Origin: CAYVRJ01 sp964453645
GTDB taxonomy: Bacteria; Bacillota; Clostridia; Christensenellales; JAWKQI01
Assembly: GCA_964453645.1 (NCBI GenBank)
Contig: CAYVRJ010000010.1
Coordinates: 13,087-77,086, forward strand
Reading direction: 5' to 3'
DNA length: 64,000 nt
This document shows, one piece after another, positions 18,501 through 26,527 of this stretch; the first letter of the stretch is position 1, and the number at the start of each line of letters is the position of its first letter. Below the pieces are notes generated by a model. The model searched no databases. It was not told the origin of the DNA and saw only the letters and a program-made list of their open reading frames with translations. Both the position numbers and the translations under genes were made by a program.

Positions 18501-19187
18501 TTCCTTTAAACAGTTGTTGATGAGTAAATCCACATCTTGGGAACTGTCGTAACCCAGCAGTTCCTTGGCAATGTGGTTCACCATCCAGAGCAGCTTGTTC
18601 ACTTGCTGCTCCCCTGTATCCGGAGGTGTTTCAACTGCCTCTGTCGGCTGCTCTTCCGGCTCCGGCTCTTTTATTGCTTGTACTTCCTGTATTTCTTCGG
18701 GTTGAGGTATTTCTAACTCTCTTACTTCTTCCCGTTGTTCCTCTATCTCTTCAATTTCGTGTATTTCTTCGGGTTCCCTCCATTCGCTGAGGGTACAACC
18801 CAGTTCCTCCTTGGCACTCTTGAGGTTATGAACGTCTAAGCGAAGCCCAAAAAACCGCAGGGGTTGGCCGTAATCGTCTCGCTCCACCCGCAAACCAATG
18901 TCCTTGGTGTGGATGTAGTGCCCGTCCCTGTGGCGCATGCGCAGTTCACAGGCATACGAGGGGGCTTCTCCGTTGATATACCCGTCCAACAGTTGTAGTG
19001 CAAAGGCTAAGTCGTCCGGGTGGTGTAAACTCTCCCACTCCTCCAGGGTGCCCTCCAGTTCATCCACTCCTGCCAAACGCAAATAGTCCTGGCTGTAGGT
19101 GATGAGGTTGTTTGGGATATCCCATTCATAGGTGCCCATACCATAGATGTCTAACATATTCAGAAGCTGGGATATACGGGGGTTCAT
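15531..19187 (-). CDS. Hybrid histidine kinase: PAS-GAF-PAS-HisKA-HATPase-REC-HPt
   Basis: 1218 residues. PAS (about 1-115, ending in a DVHNLKSAKEEL helix) is followed by a Glu/Pro-rich linker (about 130-185), GAF (about 200-365), a second PAS (about 375-500), HisKA with His531 in MSHEIRTP, HATPase with GTGLGLAICK, a degenerate receiver, a receiver with Asp935 in MDHMMPEMDG, and HPt with His1080 in HALKSASATIGA. No membrane segment is evident. ATG 19187 overlaps the stop of the HD-GYP regulator (ATGA), so kinase and regulator are translationally coupled. This makes them a plausible signalling pair, although that pairing is inferred. Confidence 0.92.
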   Translation of the reverse strand: MNPRISQLLNMLDIYGMGTYEWDIPNNLITYSQDYLRLAGVDELEGTLEEWESLHHPDDLAFALQLLDGYINGEAPSYACELRMRHRDGHYIHTKDIGLRVERDDYGQPLRFFGLRLDVHNLKSAKEELGCTLSEWREPEEIHEIEEIEEQREEVRELEIPQPEEIQEVQAIKEPEPEEQPTEAVETPPDTGEQQVNKLLWMVNHIAKELLGYDSSQDVDLLINNCLKELIETFGKNRVYIWQNHLNEKGELCCTQVYEWVNGVQTQQGNPDLMSVPYHKSLPTFLAMLTQGRCLNSLVRYLSTTERKLLSMQGIQSILIAPINIKGKIWGFIGVDNCEAEELFTQEEERLLTMSGVLLATVIQKAESEAFVREMEERNHLMLNAMPLCCNLWTRELQNMACNDEAVRLFELESQQEYLDQFFELSPEYQPCGRLSAEMAVEYINKAFDEGYCRFEWMHQKLNGEPMPSEITLVRIKYKDDYIVCGYTRDLRELKAMLAEMQRVQDDLRSAHEEALLSSKAKTNFLTNMSHEIRTPMNAISGMAEIILRESKGRATAEYAMGIKNACNNLLNIVNDILDISKIESGKLEIVKAEYYLASLLNDSINIARVRLGDKPILFITNVDSRLPAVLYGDESRIKQILLNLLGNAIKFTQSGMICLNVTGKCTDNKVMFKFEVSDTGSGIKEEDLNRLFVEFERVNTTKNRSIEGTGLGLAICKRLCEMMDGSIEVSSTYGQGATFTVTLCQEFEEYFPLASVETKKSVLLLEPRELYAMSIKDTVENLGCTCDVCASQSHFNEMVVAKEYDFIFTPSLHLKKVKSIVSANSADVNIAVLLNFGETYMEQDTYTIFLPATCLQVAEVLDESSDPQQRQQNNAIEYFTAPEARVLVVDDNAVNLLVAKGLMEPYLLNVDTAQSGMDAIEMVKSGKYDLVFMDHMMPEMDGIDATVAIRALEGDYFKNLPIVALTANAILGTREMFLQEGMDDFLAKPVELHKLNHILAKWLPKEKQSKATAGDVLSVEKPELVIEGVNTLQGIISVGGDKENYMYILSVYYADGLSKYNSLLRLIRDDLDRFKIEIHALKSASATIGASNIASSAQKLEMAAKSEDIEYIEEHIPAFLSAFKELLDNIKPFAADVPEEEEGEGKLVGELSYLQEEICALCTAVEFMNITRIEDILNRIAAFEWPPEVTEELLCIREHMANFNYDDALACANRLKV

Positions 19188-20302
19188 TGATCGTTTCCTC
19201 CTTCGGAAAGATATTGGGTGTCGGCATTTTCCTTGGCGATTTGCCTAAAAATCTCTGTTGTGCTGGAAAAAACATCTACCAGCAATGGGTCGAAGTGGGA
19301 ACCTGCATCTCCTAAAATAATTTCCACTGCCTGTTCGTGGGGCATGGGTTTTTTATAGGGACGCTCGGAGATGAGGGCATCGTAAACGTCCACAATGGCC
19401 ATCAACCTGCCCGCAATGGGGATATCCTGCTCCGAAAGCCCCCTGGGGTACCCGCTTCCGTTCCACTTCTCGTGATGAGCGCCCGCAAAGGAAGCTGCAA
19501 TTTCTAAAAAGCGCTTGTCGGTGACACTGGACATGGCGTATTTAATGGCGTTTTCCCCCATGGTGGTGTGTGTTTTCATCATTTCAAATTCTTCGGGGGT
19601 GAGCTTGCCCGGCTTTAACAAGATGTGGTCGGGGATGGAAATTTTACCCACATCGTGGAGCTGGGAGGCGTGAACCATAATACCCAAGTCCACTCCCGTC
19701 AGTTCCTCCTCGTAGAGGCACCGCTCCCGCACGGCGGACAGCAGCACTTTTAAATAGTTTTGGGTTCTCACCAAGTGCCCCCCGGTGGAACCGTCCCGCC
19801 TTTCCACCATGTCGGACAAGACGTGGACGATGGCGTATTGCAGTTCGGCAATGACCTTTGTCTTTTCCTCCACCATATTCTCCAGGTTTTGGCTGTAGTT
19901 GTACAGTTCCTTTTGGGAGTTAATCAGTGCCAAGTGTAACTCCACCCGCTTGCGGAGTAATGGAAAGGAGAAGGGTTTGGTGATATAGTCCACCGCACCT
20001 AAGTTCAGCCCCTCAAATTCGCTGTTGTTGTCGTCCTTGGCTGTGACAAATATCACGGGAATGTCACAGACGGGGGAAGGGGATTCCTTAATTCTTTTGA
20101 TCACGTCAAACCCATTCATGCCGGGCATTTCCACATCCAAGAGGATTAAGTCGGGCGTAACCCGATCGAACACCGTGAGTGCCTTTTCCCCCGATGGAAT
20201 GAGTATGACGTCATACAGTTCTTCCAGTGCCATCCTTGCAATGTTTAAGTTTGTAATGTTGTCATCGATGACCATCACTCTGGTTCTGCGACCGTTTTCC
20301 AT
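19184..20302 (-). CDS. Response regulator with HD-GYP c-di-GMP phosphodiesterase domain
   Basis: 372 residues from ATG 20302, which follows GGGGGGAG. A receiver (about 7-122) has phosphoacceptor Asp56 in LILLDVEMPG. A coiled linker leads to an HD-GYP domain with HDVGK, HTTMGE and HHEKWNGSGYP, the residues that define active phosphodiesterases of this class (RpfG type). It should hydrolyse c-di-GMP when phosphorylated. It sits between a chemoreceptor and the first of three hybrid kinases and is the only receiver protein in the cluster with its own output, so it is the natural target of their HPt domains. Confidence 0.93.
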   Translation of the reverse strand: MENGRRTRVMVIDDNITNLNIARMALEELYDVILIPSGEKALTVFDRVTPDLILLDVEMPGMNGFDVIKRIKESPSPVCDIPVIFVTAKDDNNSEFEGLNLGAVDYITKPFSFPLLRKRVELHLALINSQKELYNYSQNLENMVEEKTKVIAELQYAIVHVLSDMVERRDGSTGGHLVRTQNYLKVLLSAVRERCLYEEELTGVDLGIMVHASQLHDVGKISIPDHILLKPGKLTPEEFEMMKTHTTMGENAIKYAMSSVTDKRFLEIAASFAGAHHEKWNGSGYPRGLSEQDIPIAGRLMAIVDVYDALISERPYKKPMPHEQAVEIILGDAGSHFDPLLVDVFSSTTEIFRQIAKENADTQYLSEGGNDQ

Positions 20303-20356
20303 ACGAAACTCCCCCCTATCTTTTTTTATATTATTCAAACCTTAAATTTACTTAAG

Positions 20357-22435
20357 TCACTGCTGCTCTTTCACAACAAATCCCGAGACCAGATCGTGCA
20401 TCATATTCGCCTGAGAGGACAACTCTTGGCTTGCCGCCGCACTCTCCTGGCTGGTGGCCGAGTTGGACTGCACCACCATGGAAATCTGCTCCACCCCAAT
20501 GGCGAGCTGTGAAAGGGCATTGGCCTGTTCGCTGGTTGCCCGAGCGATTTCTCCAATGACTTCGGAAATGGCTTTGGAACCTTCCACAACCTCTGTCAGA
20601 TCCTGTGCCGTATCTTTCGCCAGCTTCACCCCGTTTTCAATGGAGAGGATGGAGGATTCGATGAGCGTCGTGGTGTCCTTGGCGGCTTCTGCGCTCTTGC
20701 TGGCAAGGTTGCGCACCTCGTCTGCCACCACTGCAAACCCTTTTCCCGCTTCTCCCGCCCGTGCGGCTTCCACCGCTGCGTTGAGGGCAAGGATGTTGGT
20801 TTGAAACGCAATGTCGTCAATAGTTTTGATGATCTTGCTGATCTCGCTGGACTTTTCGTTAATTTCATTCATGGCGTTCATGAGCAGCTGCATGTGCTGG
20901 TTGCTGTTTTCCACCGACAAGGTGGATTGTCCCGCCATCTCGCTGGCCTTGGAGGTGTTTAGATCGTTTTTCTTAACATTGTCAGTGATGCCGATGATAG
21001 AGGCGGACAACTGCTCCACGGCCCCTGCCTGCTGGGTGGCCCCTTGGGCTAAGGCCTGTGCCCCGTTGGCCACTTGATCCGATCCGGCGTACACCTGTTT
21101 CGCAGAGGATTTAATCTGCTCTATGGTTACGCTTATTTGATGGATAAACGTGTGTATAGACTGTTCGATGTTTTCAAAATCCCCGATAAAGGGCTGTGCC
21201 AACTCGATGTTAAAGTTTGACTTGGCCATTTCACCCATCACCCGGTCGATGTCTAAAATATACGTCTGGATGGTCTCCATACATGCGCGCATGCTGTTTG
21301 CCAACGCTCCAAATTCGTCCTTGGACTGAAAGCTGATATGTGTGCGCAAGTTACCCGCAGCCATGGCCTCGGCTGCATGACGAATCTCTTTGAGGGGCTT
21401 TAGCTTGCTTCTCAAAATATAAATTAACAAACCCGAAATGAGCAGGGCAAGGGCCACACACGCCCCAATGCTGATGGCAATTAAGTTTTGAGTGGGGGCT
21501 TCCACTTCATCCATGGGCACCACTCCGCAAATCAGCCAATTCTTACCCGTGCCCCGCACTTGAATGGATGCCACGTTGAGCAGCACATTCTCGTTTAAAA
21601 CATCCGAATAGGCAGAATCTGAGAATGCTCCCACATTTTTTGCAAGGCTCTCCATGTTGCCCTCAAACTGCGCTAGCCATGTATCCCTGTAGTTTTTCAG
21701 GAGCAGAGACTCTTTTTGATGGGTAGTGATCAACCCCGATGCACTCACCGTAAAGACATATCCGCTCTCCAAGATTTTTGCTTGGTTTAACAAGTTGTTG
21801 GCAACGGAAACGTCGATGTCTGCACCCACAACCCCCACTGCCTTGCCGTCAATCACAACGGGCATGGCAAGGGAATACACCGTTAGGTTTTGCCCATCCA
21901 CTTCGTATAGATATGGGTCGGTGACATACAGCTCCCCTGAGCCCAGTGCACCCAAGTAATATTCTCCCGCAACCGGGTCGTCGTAGCCCGTGAGGGGGGT
22001 TATCGTTGCGTCCGAATCCCCTCGCTGGTATACATAGGGGATAAATCTGCCCGTGCTGTCGTGGTACTGTGCGTTGATATAGCTTGTATCCCCACCGTCA
22101 AAGGCGTTGGGTTCCCAGCATGTCCACAGCCCCAGCAGGGTGTCGTTTGCCGAAACCGCTTCGGTTAAGATTCTGATCACATCTTCCCGTCCGTTTTCCC
22201 TGCCCATATAGGATTTCACAATGGGGGCAACTGCCAGCAGGGTTCCGAAAGAGTTTTCCCCCAGAGAGCCAAACTGGTTGGCGTAGTGCTGTACGGTTTG
22301 CTCCACTAAGCTTTCGGATAAGTCGTTTGTGGTTCTGGAAGAATTGTTTGCGATGACCACAATTTGAATCAAGCTACCCACCAGCAGTGCTGCCAGCACG
22401 GGAAGCAGAATTGCGAGTTTAACACTCTTTTTCAT
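20357..22435 (-). CDS. Methyl-accepting chemotaxis protein with dCache sensor
   Basis: 692 residues. TM1 (about 5-28), an extracytoplasmic double-Cache domain (about 35-300, with PVVIDGKAVGVVGADI), TM2 (about 305-330), HAMP (about 332-385), and a long signalling helix domain with the conserved tip around FQTNILALNAAVEAARAGEA. dCache domains often bind amino acids or other small metabolites. ATG 22435 has GGAG eight bases upstream; a TTG two codons earlier is less well spaced. No che genes are in the window. It may modulate the neighbouring kinases or act in chemotaxis. Confidence 0.93.
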   Translation of the reverse strand: MKKSVKLAILLPVLAALLVGSLIQIVVIANNSSRTTNDLSESLVEQTVQHYANQFGSLGENSFGTLLAVAPIVKSYMGRENGREDVIRILTEAVSANDTLLGLWTCWEPNAFDGGDTSYINAQYHDSTGRFIPYVYQRGDSDATITPLTGYDDPVAGEYYLGALGSGELYVTDPYLYEVDGQNLTVYSLAMPVVIDGKAVGVVGADIDVSVANNLLNQAKILESGYVFTVSASGLITTHQKESLLLKNYRDTWLAQFEGNMESLAKNVGAFSDSAYSDVLNENVLLNVASIQVRGTGKNWLICGVVPMDEVEAPTQNLIAISIGACVALALLISGLLIYILRSKLKPLKEIRHAAEAMAAGNLRTHISFQSKDEFGALANSMRACMETIQTYILDIDRVMGEMAKSNFNIELAQPFIGDFENIEQSIHTFIHQISVTIEQIKSSAKQVYAGSDQVANGAQALAQGATQQAGAVEQLSASIIGITDNVKKNDLNTSKASEMAGQSTLSVENSNQHMQLLMNAMNEINEKSSEISKIIKTIDDIAFQTNILALNAAVEAARAGEAGKGFAVVADEVRNLASKSAEAAKDTTTLIESSILSIENGVKLAKDTAQDLTEVVEGSKAISEVIGEIARATSEQANALSQLAIGVEQISMVVQSNSATSQESAAASQELSSQANMMHDLVSGFVVKEQQ

Positions 22436-22502
22436 TTCCAATACTCCTCACTAAAAAATAAAAAATCAATACCCTTCCACTGTCTATCTCGGTGGTTTTT
22501 TT

Positions 22503-23798
22503 TTACGCTTGGGAAGGTTTATAAATGGTATAACAGTCCTTTCCCTTACCCTTGGACTGATAGAGGGCAACGTCTGCATTGCGGTACAAGTCCTCGAACC
22601 CCAAGGCGTGCTGGGGACAAAGGGCAATACCCATACTGCACGAAATCTGATGTGTGCCAAACCCGCAGTCGATTTCCCGAAGGGTTTCACACAACAGCTC
22701 TGCTTTTTTTTCTACAATGGTGTCCAACTTGATGTTGCGCATGAAGACGATGAGTTCGTCACCGCCGATCCGTCCGATGATGTCACTCTCTCTGAAAAGG
22801 TTTCTAATAACTTCGGCAATTTTAATCAAAACTTTATCACCTGTGTGATGGCCCTGGGTGTCGTTGATGGTTTTAAAGTTGTCGATATCCAGCATAATGA
22901 GGGCAAAGTGATCCCCTTCCTCTGCACCCGCAAGGCACTCTTCAATTTTCCGATGAGTCTCCTCTTTGTTGTATAGTTTGGTGAGGGGATCGGTTTCTGC
23001 CTTTTTAATGAGGCCATCTATTCTGGTCTTTTGCAGGGTGATATCCGTGAGCCTGCCGATGATGCGCTGGGGTTTTCCCTCCCCCGTGAGCAGCACTTTG
23101 TATTGCAGCAAATACCAAACTTGTTCCCCCTGAGGGGTGATGAGCTTCAGCTCCATGCCGTTGCCCGCTTCCGAACCGGTGGTGGTGGCCTCTCTTACAA
23201 CCCGCAAAAATTCCGGCATACTCTCGGGTGAAACAATACCCGATTCCACGAAAGCCTGAACCATGTTGCCCCTCTCTTGGGTGATGCCGAACCGATTGGC
23301 AAAGTTTTTGGAGTGGACAATGCGGTTGCCCCTCACGTCCACGTCAAAGAAACTGTCGTTGTTCAGTTCCAAGATCAGCCGGGAGAGTTCCTGCTCTCCC
23401 TTGAGCATTTGCAGGAGTTCCATGTGCTGAGTGATGTCTGTAAACACTGCCAAAAGACCGCTGTTTTCCCTTGCAAGCTTAGCCAAGGCAATGTGAACAT
23501 ACAAAAGCTTTCCCTTTTTATGAAACAACCTAAGTCCACTCACCGTGGCCGTTCCCTCGTCTCCCGCCATGCTGAGTGCATTGATGAAAATCTTTGCATC
23601 TTCGGGGTACATGAGGGGCATAAAGTTGTTGCACACTTTGTCTCTCGGGCTGCCCAGCAGGTCAAAAAAAGCATCGTTTGCCCACTGTATGGTTAAATCC
23701 CCCAAGAGGACAGCCGCACCTGCGGGGAGCTCTTTAAAATCACCTGAAAAATCTTCGATTGTCGCACTGTTTTTATTCCGTCCAATTTCATCCTTCAT
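22503..23798 (-). CDS. PAS-PAS-GGDEF diguanylate cyclase
   Basis: About 431 residues. Two PAS domains (about 15-125 and 135-255, the second ending in a GRLTDITLQK helix) precede a GGDEF domain (about 270-425) with active-site motif RIGGDEL, a functional variant of GGDEF. The feedback-inhibition I-site RESD lies five residues before it. It makes c-di-GMP from two GTP. ATG 23798 is chosen because the promoter start point (about 23835) leaves room for GGAGGG at 23817-23812; the first in-frame ATG, 23828, sits at the 5' end of the mRNA. It is the first gene of a probable operon running through the chemoreceptor and HD-GYP regulator to the kinases. Confidence 0.9.
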   Translation of the reverse strand: MKDEIGRNKNSATIEDFSGDFKELPAGAAVLLGDLTIQWANDAFFDLLGSPRDKVCNNFMPLMYPEDAKIFINALSMAGDEGTATVSGLRLFHKKGKLLYVHIALAKLARENSGLLAVFTDITQHMELLQMLKGEQELSRLILELNNDSFFDVDVRGNRIVHSKNFANRFGITQERGNMVQAFVESGIVSPESMPEFLRVVREATTTGSEAGNGMELKLITPQGEQVWYLLQYKVLLTGEGKPQRIIGRLTDITLQKTRIDGLIKKAETDPLTKLYNKEETHRKIEECLAGAEEGDHFALIMLDIDNFKTINDTQGHHTGDKVLIKIAEVIRNLFRESDIIGRIGGDELIVFMRNIKLDTIVEKKAELLCETLREIDCGFGTHQISCSMGIALCPQHALGFEDLYRNADVALYQSKGKGKDCYTIYKPSQA

Positions 23799-23841
23799 AC
23801 AGCAAATGCTTCCCTCCAAATGCAACACATTACTATTTTAT

Positions 23842-23870
23842 ATTATAACAGTGTGCACCATAAAAGACAA
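23842..23870 (-). promoter_or_regulatory. Promoter of the c-di-GMP/kinase operon
   Basis: On the minus strand TTGTCT (23870-23865), a 17-base spacer and TATAAT (23847-23842). Upstream is an interrupted inverted repeat GTATGCGGAA...TTCCGC-GCATAC (23911-23937) that could bind a regulator. Confidence 0.65.
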
Positions 23871-23964
23871 TAGTTGTTAATAAATTTCAAAAGTTTCTCA
23901 AAGCCCAATTGTATGCGGAATTTTTTCCGCAGCATACACTATAGAAAGTGAGCAAAAAATCATA

Positions 23965-23993
23965 TTGACAATTTGCGCATTTTGTGCTTTAAT
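23965..23993 (+). promoter_or_regulatory. Promoter of the XRE-cupin regulator/pot operon
   Basis: TTGACA (23965-23970), a 17-base spacer and TTTAAT (23988-23993); a TAATAA three bases further is an alternative -10. It is divergent from the kinase-operon promoter. Confidence 0.55.
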
Positions 23994-24000
23994 AATGTTT

Positions 24001-24026
24001 GTTTAGTTTTGCTAAACTTTAAGTTT
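24001..24026 (+). promoter_or_regulatory. Probable operator of the pot regulator
   Basis: Two overlapping inverted repeats immediately after the -10 region: GTTTAG-N5-CTAAAC (24001-24017) and AAACTT-T-AAGTTT (24014-24026). The position over the start point suits repression by the XRE protein encoded just downstream. Which repeat is bound is unknown. Confidence 0.5.
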
Positions 24027-24060
24027 AATATTTTATGAAATATTGGGTTGGGGAAACTGA

Positions 24061-24600
24061 TTGAATATCGGAGAAAAGATAAAGCGTCTTAGGCTTAAAT
24101 ATGGCCTTACTCAGGAGGAGCTCGCCGATCGGGCAGAGCTTTCCAAAGGCTTCATATCCCAATTGGAGAGGGACTTAACCTCCCCCTCTATTGCCACGCT
24201 CACCGATATTTTAGAGTGTCTTGGCACAAATCTGCACTCCTTTTTCAGCGAAGCCGAAAACGAAAAGATTGTGTTTGCCCAAGACGACATGTTTGTGAAA
24301 GAAAATCCCGATTCGGGCGAAACCATCACATGGCTCATCCCCAACGCACAAAAGAATAGTTTGGAACCCATTGCCCTGTCCCTAGAACCGGGGGGAGAGA
24401 CGTACCTTGACGATCCCCACGAGGGGGAGGAGTTTGGGTATGTGCTCTCGGGCAGTATTTGCCTTTTCCTTGGGGATAAGAAATATCGGGTGAAAAAGGG
24501 AGAGTCCTTTTGCTTTAAACCAAACATGCCCCACTATATCAAGAACCTGAGCAAAACGGGTTCTAAGTTAATTTGGGTGTCCACTCCCCCAAGCTTTTGA
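24061..24600 (+). CDS. XRE-family regulator with C-terminal cupin domain (pot operon)
   Basis: 179 residues. An N-terminal helix-turn-helix (about 5-60, with YGLTQEELADRAELSKGFISQLERD) and a cupin_2 domain (about 105-178, with EPGGETYLDDPHEGEEFGYVLSG). Regulators of this build upstream of potABCD sense polyamines or related ligands through the cupin and repress the transporter; PuuR is a known relative in architecture. TTG 24061 is the start consistent with the HTH; its SD is weak (TTGGGGAAA). An inverted-repeat operator lies at 24001-24026. Its stop overlaps a possible micro-ORF that leads into potA. Confidence 0.88.
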   Translation: MNIGEKIKRLRLKYGLTQEELADRAELSKGFISQLERDLTSPSIATLTDILECLGTNLHSFFSEAENEKIVFAQDDMFVKENPDSGETITWLIPNAQKNSLEPIALSLEPGGETYLDDPHEGEEFGYVLSGSICLFLGDKKYRVKKGESFCFKPNMPHYIKNLSKTGSKLIWVSTPPSF

Positions 24601-24656
24601 GGGTGTTTCTGACTATTTGTGCCGCAAGTCTAGCGGTGGAATGGAGTTTTAAATGA
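24597..24656 (+). CDS. Micro-ORF linking regulator and potA (repeated leader element, copy 2)
   Basis: Nineteen codons, MRVFLTICAASLAVEWSFK, starting at a TTG that overlaps the regulator's TGA (TTGA) and ending in a TGA that overlaps the ATG of potA (ATGA). It aligns with the frame before lpdA and before rfbF. GCCGC/GCGGT can form a hairpin, and GGAG inside the TGG-AGT codons is the SD of potA. No independent SD is visible, so translation would depend on coupling. It may instead be an untranslated structural repeat. Confidence 0.4.
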   Translation: MRVFLTICAASLAVEWSFK

Positions 24657-25702
24657 CAGACGCACAGTTGATCAACATTAAAAACGTGTCTCACCAGTTT
24701 AAGGAGACCAGAGCCCTTTCCGATATCAACCTCTACATCCGCAAGAACGAGTTTGTCACCTTGCTGGGCCCTTCGGGCTGCGGCAAAACCACTCTGCTCC
24801 GCGCCCTTGCAGGTTTCTTAACCCCCGATGAGGGTGATATTTTGTTCAACGGAAAGTCCATGCTGCAAACCCCTCCCCACAAGCGTCCCTTAAACACCGT
24901 GTTTCAAAAGTACGCCCTGTTTCCCCATTTAAACGTTGCGGAAAACATTGCCTTTGGCTTGAAAATAAAAAAAATGGATAAGCTTGTCATCGCACAAAAA
25001 GTGCGGGACATGTTAAAACTGGTGGGTTTGTCGGGTTATGAGAAGCGCTATGTGGATTCCCTTTCGGGGGGCCAGCAGCAGCGCATTGCCATCGCCCGGG
25101 CGCTGGTGAACGAACCCGAAGTTTTGCTGTTGGACGAACCCTTGGGTGCACTGGATCTCAAGTTTCGCCAGGATATGCAGCTTGAACTCAAGCGCATGCA
25201 GCAAACCCTGGGCATCACCTTTGTGTACGTCACCCACGACCAAGAAGAGGCCCTCACCATGTCGGACACCATCGTGGTGTTAAACAACGGTTTGATCCAG
25301 CAGATCGGCACGCCCGAGATGATATATAACGAACCCAAAAATGCCTTTGTGGCCGACTTCATCGGGGAATCCAACATTTTGCCCGGTGTGATGATCGAAG
25401 ATTATCTGGTTGAATTTGCCGGAAGAAAGCACAAGTGCGTGGACTTCGGTTTTAAACCCAACGAGGCCATTGAAGTGGTCATCCGCCCCGAGGACGTGCT
25501 GTTAGCCCGGGGAAACACCGGGGAGTATTTCGGCAAGGTGGAGTCCAGCATCTTTATTGGCGTCCACTACGAACTGAGGGTTGCCGCCGACGACTTTACG
25601 TGGCTGGTGCACACCACCGAAAACCACCGGCCGGGGGACGTGGTCTCCATGTCCATCGCTCCCGATATGATACACATCATGAAAAAAGGAGGGGAAGATT
25701 AG
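24653..25702 (+). CDS. potA: Spermidine/putrescine ABC transporter ATP-binding protein PotA
   Basis: 349 residues. ABC ATPase with Walker A GPSGCGKTT (about 40-48), signature LSGGQQQR (about 139-146), Walker B LLLDEPLGALD and H-loop THDQEEA, followed by a C-terminal TOBE domain (about 270-345). It energises polyamine uptake with PotB and PotC. ATG 24653 has GGAG six bases upstream, inside the conserved leader element. It is the first of four tightly packed transporter genes. Confidence 0.95.
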   Translation: MTDAQLINIKNVSHQFKETRALSDINLYIRKNEFVTLLGPSGCGKTTLLRALAGFLTPDEGDILFNGKSMLQTPPHKRPLNTVFQKYALFPHLNVAENIAFGLKIKKMDKLVIAQKVRDMLKLVGLSGYEKRYVDSLSGGQQQRIAIARALVNEPEVLLLDEPLGALDLKFRQDMQLELKRMQQTLGITFVYVTHDQEEALTMSDTIVVLNNGLIQQIGTPEMIYNEPKNAFVADFIGESNILPGVMIEDYLVEFAGRKHKCVDFGFKPNEAIEVVIRPEDVLLARGNTGEYFGKVESSIFIGVHYELRVAADDFTWLVHTTENHRPGDVVSMSIAPDMIHIMKKGGED

Positions 25703-26527
25703 ATGCAGCGAAAGTACTTTGCCCTGCCCTACTTGGTGTGGATGATCATCTTTATTGTGGTTCCACTGGCACTCATCTTTTATTACGCACTCACCACCAC
25801 CGCACCCGATGGTTCGGTGTCCTTCACCTTTGAGCATATCGTCAAGGCAACCAGCGAAGAGTCTTTGTTAATCCTCTCCCGCTCGGTGTGGCTTGCATTT
25901 TTGGCAACGCTCATCTGCCTGATTTTAGCCTATCCCGTTGCATATATTATTTCAAAATTAAAGCCTGTCACAGCGTCCACCCTGTCCCTGCTGTTCATCA
26001 TACCCATGTGGCTGAACTTTTTGCTGCGCACCTATGCGTGGAAAGCGCTGCTGGACGACGGAGGGATCATCAACGCTCTGCTCATCTCTCTTGGATTTCC
26101 AAGGGTGCAGATGCTCTATACCGAGGGTGCCGTGGTGTTTGGTTTGGTATACACCTTTTTGCCCTTTATGATCCTGCCCATCTTCAACGCCTTTGCGAAG
26201 ATGAACAAGATATACATCGAAGCTGCCGAGGACTTGGGAGCCAACAAATTAAAAACCTTCACCAAAGTGGTGTTTCCCCTCTCTCTGCCCGGTGTTATTT
26301 CGGGCATCACCATGGTGTTTATGCCCGCCATTACCACCTTCGTTGTGTCCACCCTGCTGGGCGGTTCCCACGTGATGATGTACGGGGATTTAATTGAGTT
26401 TCAGTTCATGCGCATTCGCGATTGGGGATACGGCTCTGCCTTATCCGTTGTGATGATGCTGCTCATGATCGTGAGCATGGCTATCATGCGCAAATACGAT
26501 AAAAACGAGGGGGGATCACTGTTTTGA
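25703..26527 (+). CDS. potB: Spermidine/putrescine ABC transporter permease PotB
   Basis: 274 residues with six predicted membrane helices and the binding-protein-dependent permease loop EAAEDLGANKLKTFTKVVFPLSLPG (EAA motif near 173-197) that contacts PotA. Its ATG directly follows the potA stop; the SD AAAGGAGGGG lies within the end of potA. Its stop overlaps the TTG start of potC (TTGA). Confidence 0.94.
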   Translation: MQRKYFALPYLVWMIIFIVVPLALIFYYALTTTAPDGSVSFTFEHIVKATSEESLLILSRSVWLAFLATLICLILAYPVAYIISKLKPVTASTLSLLFIIPMWLNFLLRTYAWKALLDDGGIINALLISLGFPRVQMLYTEGAVVFGLVYTFLPFMILPIFNAFAKMNKIYIEAAEDLGANKLKTFTKVVFPLSLPGVISGITMVFMPAITTFVVSTLLGGSHVMMYGDLIEFQFMRIRDWGYGSALSVVMMLLMIVSMAIMRKYDKNEGGSLF

